Of a stretch of DNA of 13,732 nt, positions 1 through 5,992 are shown piece after piece. The notes under the pieces are model-generated. The model did no database searches. It saw nothing but the letters and a program-made list of their open reading frames with translations, and was not told where the DNA came from. Source of the stretch: Clostridia bacterium (lineage in GTDB: Bacteria; Bacillota; Clostridia; TANB77; CAG-508); NCBI GenBank assembly GCA_900758165.1, contig CAAEQN010000072.1:1-13732 (forward strand), in the 5' to 3' direction. Position 1 is the stretch's first letter; every line of letters starts with the position of its first letter. A program made the translations under genes and the position numbers.

Positions 1-233
1 AATACAAAAAGTGGAAAGAGTTAATAGATAATGTGCTTCAGGATTTTAGAAAATGTGATAAAACAAAACTGAAAATAGTTGAATATAAGTTTTTTGGTAA
101 TATTCCTGAAGATATTATTGCAGATGAATTATATGTTTCGAAAAGCACAGTAAGGAGTTATTTGAAAGATATTTATTTTGAGATTGGAATACTTGCAACT
201 TTAAATAATTTAATATCCAAAAATATTTTTTAG
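1..233 (+). CDS. Sigma-like/phage-type HTH regulator, 3' end only
   Basis: The reading frame is open to the left edge of the window (the first complete codon is at 3, encoding YKKWKELIDN), so this is the C-terminal part of a longer gene. The GTG at 33 is only an internal codon. The visible 76 residues contain a helix-turn-helix of the sigma-70 region 4/ArpU/RinA type: IPEDIIADEL, then VSKSTVRSYLKDIY at about residues 34-58. Such proteins in phages and integrative elements activate late or transfer operons, but the target cannot be read from here. The next gene follows almost directly. It could be the last gene of a neighbouring module rather than part of the element. The HTH call is fairly safe; the family is inference. 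Confidence 0.7.
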   Translation, partial: YKKWKELIDNVLQDFRKCDKTKLKIVEYKFFGNIPEDIIADELYVSKSTVRSYLKDIYFEIGILATLNNLISKNIF

Positions 234-257
234 TTAAATGATATTTTATAGAAAATA

Positions 258-266
258 TGATATAAT
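258..266 (+). promoter_or_regulatory. Extended -10 promoter candidate before the 334-aa gene
   Basis: TGATATAAT matches the extended -10 consensus (TGNTATAAT) exactly. No convincing -35 box lies 17 nt upstream, which an extended -10 promoter does not need. Transcription would start near 273, so the open frame's first ATG (238) would be upstream of the RNA and the ATG at 301 becomes the likely start. In such AT-rich DNA a chance match is possible. Confidence 0.4.
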
Positions 267-300
267 TTTCAAAAATAATCTGAAAGTAAGTGTGAATAGT

Positions 301-1305
301 ATGGAAAACGATAATTTAAAATTGTTTATGTATACAGTAGATGAGTATAAGCGATTTGCAAAGCAACTAACTAATTATAAATTAACAGATTCTTATGATG
401 AAGCATCATATATTGTAACAAATACTAAATTAATGATATTACGAAAGTATGGTTGCAATAAAGAAAAAGTATATATTAATAAAATAATAAAAAGTATGAT
501 TGAAAAATATCCTGAAAATAAAAAAGAGCTAGATATTTTATTAAATGAGTATAATAAAATTGAAGAACAACAATTAGAATATATTTTAACAGATGGCACA
601 AAGTTAAATTTGTATCAAACAATAGAAGATGTAATGTATGGAATGTATTTACACGCAGATAAAGAAAGAATAAATAGATTAATAAAAACAGATGAAAGTT
701 TAAGATTTATATGTGTAAGAAAATATGTTGGAGAACTTGAGAAGGTAGTGCTAAAACTATATGACATTTTAAAAAAGTATGGAGAAAATAATGAAAAAAC
801 TGAGACAAAGAGAGCAACTACAATTTATTTAGGAGATACTTCAAAAAATAAACAAGAAATTAATAAGTCTCCATATTGGTCTAATTTATATGGAAAAGAT
901 GGAGATGTAACAGAAATTGATGAAATTATACAAAAATCAAAAATAGAAGATTTGGAAATTATTAATAAGTGTACATCTTTTATTGAAGAGTTAAAAAAAG
1001 ATAATATGTCAATTGCTTTTTTAGAAAGTTTAATATATCCTACAACAAAGAAAGCATGGGGAGATTATTCGGAGGCTAAAAAATATTATAAATCAATTAA
1101 AAAACCTGGTTTGAGTTTAAAAGTACGATATAATGATATTCATACAATGGCATATATTAGAATTATTCCACAAGTTGATAATATATTTTTAATCGATACA
1201 CCCCATATAATTAGTGAAGTATGTGAAATAAGTTTAGTAAAATATAAAGAAGAATGGAAAATTTATTCTATGGGAAGCCATTTAGATTCATATATTGTAG
1301 GATAA
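301..1305 (+). CDS. Unrecognised 334-aa protein, partner of a HEPN-like protein
   Basis: I do not recognise this protein. It is soluble-looking, charged and mostly helical in its first 190 residues, with no signal peptide or membrane segment. A conserved-looking block runs YGMYLHADKERINRL then ESLRFICVRKYV (about residues 120-150), followed by a helix EKVVLKLYDILKKYG. After a polar linker the C-terminal 110 residues look alpha/beta and end in a strand-rich segment (EISLVKYKEEWKIYSMGSH), which could be an NTF2- or immunity-like fold; that is a guess. The frame is open from ATG 238, but the -10 box at 258-266 favours ATG 301; neither start has a good Shine-Dalgarno. The HEPN-like gene begins 35 nt downstream and both are closed by the terminator at 1895, so they form one unit. 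A defence or toxin-antitoxin role is possible but unproven. Confidence 0.6.
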   Translation: MENDNLKLFMYTVDEYKRFAKQLTNYKLTDSYDEASYIVTNTKLMILRKYGCNKEKVYINKIIKSMIEKYPENKKELDILLNEYNKIEEQQLEYILTDGTKLNLYQTIEDVMYGMYLHADKERINRLIKTDESLRFICVRKYVGELEKVVLKLYDILKKYGENNEKTETKRATTIYLGDTSKNKQEINKSPYWSNLYGKDGDVTEIDEIIQKSKIEDLEIINKCTSFIEELKKDNMSIAFLESLIYPTTKKAWGDYSEAKKYYKSIKKPGLSLKVRYNDIHTMAYIRIIPQVDNIFLIDTPHIISEVCEISLVKYKEEWKIYSMGSHLDSYIVG

Positions 1306-1340
1306 TATATTATTGATTGAATTAATAGAGGAAAAACATT

Positions 1341-1886
1341 ATGGAAAATAAATATATAAGAGATAAATTTAATGGACTTACAGAAGAAATTTATAAGTGG
1401 GATTGTGTTTCAATTTCTCCATTTTTTAAAGAAGAATTTAGAAGTAAAACAGCAGAAAAAGAAATAGCTGATGCATATTTACATTCAGCAGAATGTTTGT
1501 ATATGTGTTTTCGTAGTGAAAATAATCCTGATGCTAAAATAAAAGTTTTTAGAACTAACCAAATGTGTATGCCATTTCTATTTTTGTGTAGGCACACAAT
1601 AGAGTTATCAATAAAGGGAGTTTTAAATAATAAACAAGGAAAAATAAAGAAAATTCATAAATTAAAAGAATTATGGAATGAACTTAATAAAGAAATAGAG
1701 ATAAATAATTCAGATTTTGATATGCTAATAGATGTTCTAAATACAATAGATGATGATGGTTGCAAATTAAGGTACTCAAATGATGGCAATGGAAATAATT
1801 ATAATAATAAACCTTGTTTTATCAGAGCAGATTTAATATTAAAAACAACAAAAGAATTATATAATTTTTTATTAAAACAAATATAA
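1341..1886 (+). CDS. HEPN-like helical protein (181 aa)
   Basis: This 181-aa all-helical protein has the look of the HEPN superfamily. A helix FLFLCRHTIELSIKGVL (about 79-95) is followed by HKLKELW (106-112), a second long helix, and LRYSND (143-148). The RHxIELxLK...HxLxxLW pattern recurs in HEPN-type proteins of bacterial conflict systems. I do not see a clear catalytic R-x4-6-H after the core helix (R84 is followed directly by H85, and the next His is H106), so RNase activity is uncertain. The start at ATG 1341 is supported by AGAGGAAA about 10 nt upstream. The gene shares its operon with the unrecognised gene before it and is followed directly by a strong terminator, so the pair behaves as a self-contained cargo module. 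Function is inferred by family only. Confidence 0.55.
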   Translation: MENKYIRDKFNGLTEEIYKWDCVSISPFFKEEFRSKTAEKEIADAYLHSAECLYMCFRSENNPDAKIKVFRTNQMCMPFLFLCRHTIELSIKGVLNNKQGKIKKIHKLKELWNELNKEIEINNSDFDMLIDVLNTIDDDGCKLRYSNDGNGNNYNNKPCFIRADLILKTTKELYNFLLKQI

Positions 1887-1894
1887 TCAATATA

Positions 1895-1932
1895 AGCTAG
1901 TACAAATTTTGGTACTGGCTTTATTTTTATTT
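1895..1932 (+). terminator. Intrinsic terminator after the HEPN-like gene
   Basis: A fully paired 9-bp stem (AGCTAGTAC at 1895-1903 with GTACTGGCT at 1912-1920, one T-G wobble) with an 8-nt loop is followed by TTATTTTTATTT. It separates the two-gene cargo unit from the next promoter. Confidence 0.85.
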
Positions 1933-1953
1933 GGTAATTTTTCAAAAAAAGGT

Positions 1954-1983
1954 TTGGGATTAGATATATGCTCACTGTATAAT
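1954..1983 (+). promoter_or_regulatory. Promoter A (GGTTTGG-type) of the 2015-3835 operon
   Basis: TTGGGA (1954-1959), an 18-nt spacer and a perfect TATAAT (1978-1983). The -35 lies inside GGTTTGG (1951-1957), a box found at the same distance upstream of two other TATAAT promoters in the window (3991-4020 and 5943-5971). The -10 overlaps the ATG at 1982, which rules that codon out as a start. Confidence 0.7.
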
Positions 1984-2014
1984 GATTAAAAATAAGGAAA
2001 AGGAGGAAAAGAAG

Positions 2015-2344
2015 TTGAAAAAATTGGACGAAGGATTTTTTGAACAATATACGGATGATTTTGCAGATTATTTTGAAAATCAAAGGGTAATGAGAATAAT
2101 GTTAGGAACTGAATATAAAAAAATAAACAAAGCTATTTGTGAAATCAAAAATAAATATCCTAATGTAGTAGCTTTATTAGAAGATGGAGAAAAAACTAAA
2201 TTAAACGATGAAGAAGAAAATGCAATTATAGAAATACTAAAGTTTCAAGAAGAAATTAATTTGATTGAATTAAAAGAGGCTTTTAAATTAGGATTTAAGG
2301 AAGGTTATATTTATTTTGAATCAATGGATATGTTAAAAATATAG
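2015..2344 (+). CDS. Small helical element protein (109 aa, DUF6809-like type)
   Basis: This acidic, all-helical 109-aa protein has no membrane segment. I chose TTG 2015 because AGGAGG (2001-2006) sits 8 nt upstream, whereas the ATG at 1982 lies in the promoter's -10 box. A C-terminal helix AFKLGFKEGYIYF (about 89-101) resembles the closing GFxxG helix of small accessory proteins common in clostridial integrative elements (DUF6809-like), and the 97-aa product at 5993 ends in a similar helix (YYKQGFKDGVNLI). Both are the first gene after a GGTTTGG-type promoter. The stop is 13 nt before the next start, so it is translated with the zinc-ribbon gene. The role is unknown; the family assignment is from memory of motif shape, with low certainty. 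Confidence 0.75.
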   Translation: MKKLDEGFFEQYTDDFADYFENQRVMRIMLGTEYKKINKAICEIKNKYPNVVALLEDGEKTKLNDEEENAIIEILKFQEEINLIELKEAFKLGFKEGYIYFESMDMLKI

Positions 2345-2357
2345 ATGGAGGATACAA

Positions 2358-3101
2358 ATGGGAGAAAGAATCAGATGTAGAAAATGTGGAGATATATTAC
2401 AAAGTAAATATAGACATGATTTTCAAATGTGTAAATGTGGATCTTGTTATATAGATGGAGGAGATGATTATTGCAGAGTAGGAGGAGAAAAAGAAAATAT
2501 AGAATGGATTGACAGAAACGATGGAAAACAGTTTAAATATTTATTTGATTATTGTGAAGAAATAATTAATAAAAAAATAATATCTAATTGGTATACAAGA
2601 GGAAGGTTAGATAGAAAAACATGGAAGTTAGAAGATCAAGAAAATGAATTTTTGTATTCAGAAGGAAAATATATTACTAAAATAAAAGAAATAGATTTAC
2701 CAAAAGATTATATTAAAATTAGAAGTAGAACAATATGGTATTTGACTGGATATCTAAGAACATCAGGAGTAAAAGATTTATATTATACATATATAAAAGA
2801 AAATCATTTATTTAAAGATGATTATTTATATATTTCTTATGATAAGAAAATAAAAGGAATCAAAGGAAAATATGGTAATGATGAAGTAAGAAATTTTGAT
2901 TTTTTTATTTGTGGAGGAGATATTATAAAAGTTTTATATGAAATAGAAAAGAATTCTGATATTGATACTACAGAGATAAGAAATAAAATTAAAGAAAAAT
3001 TTGAATGGTGGAAAGAAAATGAACAAGAAGACTATAAAAGATCATTTGGTGGTAAAAAAATTGATGATATATTTGAGTATTATGAGAAAAATATTAAATA
3101 A
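2358..3101 (+). CDS. Zinc-ribbon protein with DUF7695-like N-terminus (247 aa)
   Basis: The first 45 residues form a zinc ribbon: C7-x2-C10, then C25-x-C27-x2-C30 and C39 in the context CGSCYIDGGDDYCRV, which matches my memory of the DUF7695 domain found in small Firmicute phage and element proteins. The remaining 200 residues are not recognised. They are rich in Trp, Tyr, Lys and Glu (for example SRTIWYLTGYLRTSGVKDL and FEWWKENEQEDYKRSFGGKK) and look alpha/beta without membrane segments. The start at ATG 2358 has GGAGG 7 nt upstream. The gene is second in a three-gene operon with a coiled-coil protein 17 nt downstream. The metal-binding N-terminus could bind nucleic acid or protein; nothing in the sequence gives a reaction. 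Confidence 0.7.
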   Translation: MGERIRCRKCGDILQSKYRHDFQMCKCGSCYIDGGDDYCRVGGEKENIEWIDRNDGKQFKYLFDYCEEIINKKIISNWYTRGRLDRKTWKLEDQENEFLYSEGKYITKIKEIDLPKDYIKIRSRTIWYLTGYLRTSGVKDLYYTYIKENHLFKDDYLYISYDKKIKGIKGKYGNDEVRNFDFFICGGDIIKVLYEIEKNSDIDTTEIRNKIKEKFEWWKENEQEDYKRSFGGKKIDDIFEYYEKNIK

Positions 3102-3118
3102 GGAAGGAGTCTAATAAT

Positions 3119-3835
3119 ATGCTTTGGGATGATTTTAAGAAAAATTACAATAATTATAAGGAACAACCAATAGAAAATCTTAGTATAGATGTTTTAAAAA
3201 ATATGTATAAGGATTTAGTATATATAGCTACAGAAACAGCATTTGATGAAGTGAATCGCGATACAGAATTTTTATTAAGAATATTATTATTACAACATAG
3301 AATAAATTTTAATGAGGAAAGTAAGCAATATGAAAATCCTAATTGGGACAAAAGTTGCGAAATAAATGGAATAAAATTTGAAAGAGAAAAAACTTATTTA
3401 ATAAATGAAGATAGAGTTGATGAATATACTAAACAACTTGAATATCAACTAAAAGAGAAAGATGAAAAAATAATTGAATTAGAAAATATGTTAAAGTCTA
3501 TATTAGATTTGAATATTCCAACAGCAACATTAGTTAAAGAATTTCAAAGATTAGAAACTTTAGAAGATGAAACTGATGAATTGAAATTAGAAATACAATA
3601 TAAAAATCAAGAAATTTTTGAATTTATGAATAGTGATAGAGGAAAATTATTGAAAGAGAACAAAGAATTAAAAAAAGAAATTGCTGATTTAAGTGAGTGT
3701 TGGTTAAAGAAAGATAAAATAAGAAATAAAATAAAAGAAGTGGAAAATGGAAAGGAAAATTATATATTTGAAAGATTAACAAGTGAAGATATTAAAAGGA
3801 CAATAATAACTAACTTAAATGAATTATTGAAATAA
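3119..3835 (+). CDS. Coiled-coil protein of unknown function (238 aa)
   Basis: I do not recognise this protein. Residues 1-60 are a helical domain with a hydrophobic core (FLLRILLLQHRI), followed by a short beta-like linker (INGIKFEREKTYLI) and then long heptad-rich stretches at about 100-130 and 140-210 (for example EKIIELENML and LKENKELKKEIADL) typical of coiled coils. There is no signal peptide or transmembrane helix. AAGGAAGGAG precedes ATG 3119 with suitable spacing. It is the last gene of the operon from promoter A, and no clear terminator follows it on this strand. It may assemble with the zinc-ribbon protein upstream, but this is only neighbourhood inference. Confidence 0.75.
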   Translation: MLWDDFKKNYNNYKEQPIENLSIDVLKNMYKDLVYIATETAFDEVNRDTEFLLRILLLQHRINFNEESKQYENPNWDKSCEINGIKFEREKTYLINEDRVDEYTKQLEYQLKEKDEKIIELENMLKSILDLNIPTATLVKEFQRLETLEDETDELKLEIQYKNQEIFEFMNSDRGKLLKENKELKKEIADLSECWLKKDKIRNKIKEVENGKENYIFERLTSEDIKRTIITNLNELLK

Positions 3836-3860
3836 AAAAGTTTAACAAAAATAGTACTAT

Positions 3861-3893
3861 AAAAAGTACACACAAAAAAGAGTACAAAAAAAA
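3861..3893 (+). promoter_or_regulatory. A-tracts upstream of P3901 (UP-element-like)
   Basis: Three A-runs (3861-3865, 3874-3879, 3886-3893), with AGTAC-containing segments between them, lie directly upstream of a near-consensus promoter. This is the usual place and composition of an UP element. The spacing between runs is about 13 nt, so strict helical phasing is not met. Confidence 0.4.
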
Positions 3894-3894
3894 G

Positions 3895-3923
3895 ACCACC
3901 TTGAAAAGCTAAAAATAGGTGGT
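3895..3923 (+). repeat. Inverted repeat spanning the -35/-10 region (operator candidate)
   Basis: ACCACCT (3895-3901) and AGGTGGT (3917-3923) are perfect 7-bp inverted arms with a 15-nt spacer. The left arm ends on the first base of the -35 and the right arm ends on the first base of the -10, so a dimer bound here would occlude RNA polymerase. The arms are the most GC-rich stretch of the intergenic region. Confidence 0.6.
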
Positions 3924-3928
3924 ATAAT
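3901..3928 (+). promoter_or_regulatory. Near-consensus promoter P3901
   Basis: TTGAAA (3901-3906), a 16-nt spacer and TATAAT (3923-3928), preceded by A-tracts. It is the best sigma-A promoter seen in the window, yet a hairpin terminator follows about 15 nt after its expected start (near 3935), so by default it makes only a very short RNA. Confidence 0.75.
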
Positions 3929-3934
3929 ATGTAT

Positions 3935-3986
3935 AATGAAATACTTGTAGGGATGCAGAGAAAAACTTTGTATCTCTTTTATTTTT
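3935..3986 (+). ncRNA. Candidate ~50-nt terminated RNA
   Basis: A transcript starting near 3935 from P3901 would run about 15 nt unpaired, then a 12-bp hairpin and a U-tract, giving an RNA of about 50 nt with no room for a translated ORF. It could be a regulatory RNA, or the leader of the next gene whose read-through is controlled. No known RNA family is recognised. The ends are predicted from promoter and terminator positions only. Confidence 0.4.
3949..3986 (+). terminator. Leader terminator after P3901
   Basis: A 12-bp stem (AGGGATGCAGAG at 3949-3960 with CTTTGTATCTCT at 3966-3977, three G-T wobbles) with an AAAAA loop is followed by TTTATTTTT. It lies between two promoters pointing the same way. 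Confidence 0.7.
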
Positions 3987-3990
3987 GGGT

Positions 3991-4020
3991 TTGGAAAACC
4001 TGATACTAGTAAAGTATAAT
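3991..4020 (+). promoter_or_regulatory. Promoter B (GGTTTGG-type) of the TnpV-like gene
   Basis: TTGGAA (3991-3996), 18 nt, then TATAAT (4015-4020). It has the same GGTTTGG box (3988-3994) as promoters A and C. The box forms a small hairpin, GGTTT-GGA-AAACC, and a second one (ATACT-AGTAA-AGTAT) covers the spacer and the edge of the -10. Confidence 0.65.
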
Positions 4021-4044
4021 ATAAATGAAAGAAGGTAGAAAACA

Positions 4045-4320
4045 ATGATTTTTGGAAAATATGGGCAGATGATTTTAAGTAATATGGAGAAAAATTATCC
4101 ATACAGAAAACAAGAACTAGAATTAACAGGGGAACTAAATACAAAAATATTTGAAAGAGAACAATATATTTTACAATTAAAGGAAAAATTAGAAAAAGAA
4201 ATAAAAACAGAATATAAAGAACCAAAAACAAGTGAAATGTATGTTGTGGCTAAATACCAACAAATGATTGATGGTTTAGTTGATGAAATTTTAATGAAAG
4301 AAGTTTTAGTAAAGATATAA
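4045..4320 (+). CDS. TnpV-like small accessory protein (91 aa)
   Basis: A helical 91-aa protein with the general pattern of TnpV, a small protein of unknown function carried by many clostridial transposons and integrative elements: an N-terminal G-K-Y-G-x-M helix, ELELTGELN (about 25-33), a charged middle helix, and a C-terminal helix with YQQMIDGLVDEILMKEVL. The assignment rests on pattern memory and is moderate. GAAGGT about 8 nt before ATG 4045 supports the start. It is the only gene between promoter B and the terminator at 4325, so ArdA downstream is expressed from here only by read-through. It is unlikely to be a transposase despite the family name. Confidence 0.7.
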   Translation: MIFGKYGQMILSNMEKNYPYRKQELELTGELNTKIFEREQYILQLKEKLEKEIKTEYKEPKTSEMYVVAKYQQMIDGLVDEILMKEVLVKI

Positions 4321-4324
4321 GATG

Positions 4325-4360
4325 AGAGTTAGTGAAAAATAAAATTACTAGCTCTTTTTT
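4325..4360 (+). terminator. Terminator between the TnpV-like gene and ardA
   Basis: AGAGTTAGT (4325-4333) pairs fully with ACTAGCTCT (4347-4355; one T-G wobble), followed by T6. The Shine-Dalgarno of ardA begins only a few nt later and no separate promoter is visible in between, so this looks like an attenuator within an operon. Confidence 0.75.
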
Positions 4361-4381
4361 GTGTAAGGAAGGAGAGAGTTT

Positions 4382-5344
4382 ATGCTTAATATATGGGTTG
4401 GTAATTTAGGTAAATATAATGAAGGAGAATTAAAAGGAGGATGGTTAGAACTACCAAAAGAAAAAGAAGAGATTGATGAATTTTTAAAAGAAGTAGTAGG
4501 ACTTAATGAGGAATACGAAGAATATATGATAAATGATTTTGAAACAGATTTACCATATAAAGTTAGTGAATATGAAAGTATAAAGATGCTTAATTTATTA
4601 GCGAAAGTATCCGAAAATATTTATAATATGGAGGCAATCGAAGGATATGCAAATTCAGAGGGAAATTTAAGTGTTGAACAATTAATGAATATAATTATTC
4701 AAGAAGATGAAATACCTTATTATTCTTATCAAATAGATAGTTGGACTATGTCAGCAGAAGAAAAATATGGATATAGATTTGCTAAAGATACAGGTTTATT
4801 AGATGTATTAAAACAACATGGAATTGAAGGATATTTTGATTTTGAAAGTTATGGTAGAGATGCTGAAATGAGTGGGTATGTTGAATTATTAGATGAAGGT
4901 TACATAGATAAAAGCGAAAGTATAGAACTAAATAAATATTCATTACAAGAAATAATAGAGATGTACGACATGGAAGGAGAAAAAGTAAAAAAGTTAAAAG
5001 TTATATACAAACAAGTAGGAAAAGATCCGGCAGTAATGGAGATTGATGATACATTAGAAGCTAAGCAAAAGCTAGTTGGAGGATTAATTGAAGTAGTACC
5101 TTATAAAGAAGATTTATTATTAGTTTGTAATGAAGAAGGGAAGATTCTTAATCAAAAACCTAATCTCGATTTTGGATATGATTATATTGTAGGAAATTGT
5201 TTTGTTGTAGGAGATGACTTTGAAAATGCAGGTTTTAAATCTGTTAGTGAAGAACAAATAGAAGAAATAAAACAAGATTTGAAAGATAGAAGTATTGAAG
5301 TTAGTGAAATAGAAAAAATTGAGGAAGATGATATGGAATTTTAA
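4382..5344 (+). CDS. ardA: ArdA antirestriction protein fused to a DUF3846 domain
   Basis: Residues 1-180 carry ArdA hallmarks: GNLGKYNEGELKGGWLELP near the N-terminus, DFETDLP, and YFDFESYGRDAE with DEGYID near 150-175. ArdA is a DNA-mimic dimer that inhibits type I restriction enzymes and so protects incoming DNA in the recipient. ArdA proteins are usually about 165-180 aa; this one has 320 because residues 204-300 form a second domain of DUF3846 type (KVIYKQVGKDPAVMEIDD, VCNEEGK, IVGNCFVVG) of unknown function. A separate DUF3846 gene lies at 8973. The product ends in an acidic tail EEDDMEF, which recurs in the next gene. AAGGAAGGAGAG precedes ATG 4382. Expression probably depends on read-through of the terminator at 4325. 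The RadC-like gene follows 12 nt later. Confidence 0.85.
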   Translation: MLNIWVGNLGKYNEGELKGGWLELPKEKEEIDEFLKEVVGLNEEYEEYMINDFETDLPYKVSEYESIKMLNLLAKVSENIYNMEAIEGYANSEGNLSVEQLMNIIIQEDEIPYYSYQIDSWTMSAEEKYGYRFAKDTGLLDVLKQHGIEGYFDFESYGRDAEMSGYVELLDEGYIDKSESIELNKYSLQEIIEMYDMEGEKVKKLKVIYKQVGKDPAVMEIDDTLEAKQKLVGGLIEVVPYKEDLLLVCNEEGKILNQKPNLDFGYDYIVGNCFVVGDDFENAGFKSVSEEQIEEIKQDLKDRSIEVSEIEKIEEDDMEF

Positions 5345-5356
5345 TTTGGAGGAATA

Positions 5357-5932
5357 ATGAGTATAGAATTAGAAATAGATAAAAAACCAAAAAAGGAAAT
5401 TATAAAGGATATAAAAGTAAGCAATACGAATGATATTTATGATTTAGAGGAAGTTCAAGAAATAAAAGATGCAATTCAAGAGCATTTGATATTTATAGGT
5501 TTAGATAAAAGTAATAATATCAGAAAGATAAGTCTTTTAGGTGTTGGATCAAGTTGTGGAATTTTAGTAGATACAAAAAATATAATAAGAACTGCATTGA
5601 TGAGCACGAGTGATAGAGTTATATTAGTACACAATCATCCTTCAAATTCTCTACATCCTAGTAAAGAAGATATACATATAACTAATATTACTAATAAATT
5701 ATTGAAAACATTTAATATTGAACTATTAGATCATGTTATTGTTACAGAAACAAGTTATATAAGTATGAATAAAACTAAAAATATAGATAAAGAATTCAAA
5801 AATGAAGATATAAATTTATTAGAAAAAGCATTATTAGTAGAAGAAAATACTAAATTAAAAAATGAAATAAAAGAACTAAATTATAAATTAGAGAATAAAG
5901 AAATGGCTGAAGAAAATGATATGGAATTTTAA
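5357..5932 (+). CDS. RadC-like JAMM/MPN-domain protein (191 aa)
   Basis: This carries the JAB/MPN domain of the RadC (UPF0758) family at about residues 35-140: EHLIFIGLD, VDTKNIIRTAL, SDRVILVHNHPSN and LLDHVIVT. The metal site looks complete, with E42, H92 and H94, S102 and D105 (H-x-H-x7-S-x2-D). RadC-like proteins are common on conjugative elements next to antirestriction genes; their activity is not settled. The usual N-terminal helix-hairpin-helix part of chromosomal RadC is absent. After the domain comes a coiled coil (about 145-182) and the tail AEENDMEF, nearly the same as the ArdA tail. TTTGGAGG before ATG 5357 is strong. It is co-transcribed with ardA. Confidence 0.85.
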   Translation: MSIELEIDKKPKKEIIKDIKVSNTNDIYDLEEVQEIKDAIQEHLIFIGLDKSNNIRKISLLGVGSSCGILVDTKNIIRTALMSTSDRVILVHNHPSNSLHPSKEDIHITNITNKLLKTFNIELLDHVIVTETSYISMNKTKNIDKEFKNEDINLLEKALLVEENTKLKNEIKELNYKLENKEMAEENDMEF

Positions 5933-5942
5933 AATAAAAGGT

Positions 5943-5971
5943 TTGGATATATAAAAACACCATAGTATAAT
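5943..5971 (+). promoter_or_regulatory. Promoter C (GGTTTGG-type) of the 5993-7642 operon
   Basis: TTGGAT (5943-5948), a 17-nt spacer and TATAAT (5966-5971). The upstream box is again GGTTTGG (5940-5946). The transcript would start near 5978. Confidence 0.7.
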
Positions 5972-5992
5972 CTTATACAGGAGGTATAAGAT
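5970..5992 (+). repeat. 9-bp perfect inverted repeat over the -10, start site and RBS
   Basis: ATCTTATAC (5970-5978) and GTATAAGAT (5984-5992) are perfect inverted arms around AGGAG. The left arm begins in the -10 box and the right arm ends against ATG 5993, with the Shine-Dalgarno in the centre. Because transcription should start near 5978, most of the left arm is not in the RNA, so a DNA operator is more likely than an RNA hairpin. Confidence 0.6.

Noticed and set aside
1982..2014. ATG 1982 as the start of the small helical protein
   Set aside because: It lies inside a perfect TATAAT -10 box, and the strong AGGAGG at 2001-2006 serves TTG 2015.
3861..3893. Short AGTAC and A-run repeats as a CRISPR-like or iteron array
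   Set aside because: The repeated units are only 5-6 nt with irregular spacing and have no unique spacers; an UP element is simpler.
3929..4003. 24-codon ORF (ATG TAT AAT GAA ...) downstream of P3901
   Set aside because: Its ATG begins one base after the -10 box, upstream of the expected transcription start, and it has no Shine-Dalgarno. Its codons run through the terminator hairpin and its T-run.
4045..4320. TnpV-like gene as evidence of an inserted transposon
   Set aside because: No transposase, terminal inverted repeats or target duplication are visible around it; TnpV-type proteins are ordinary accessory genes of such elements.
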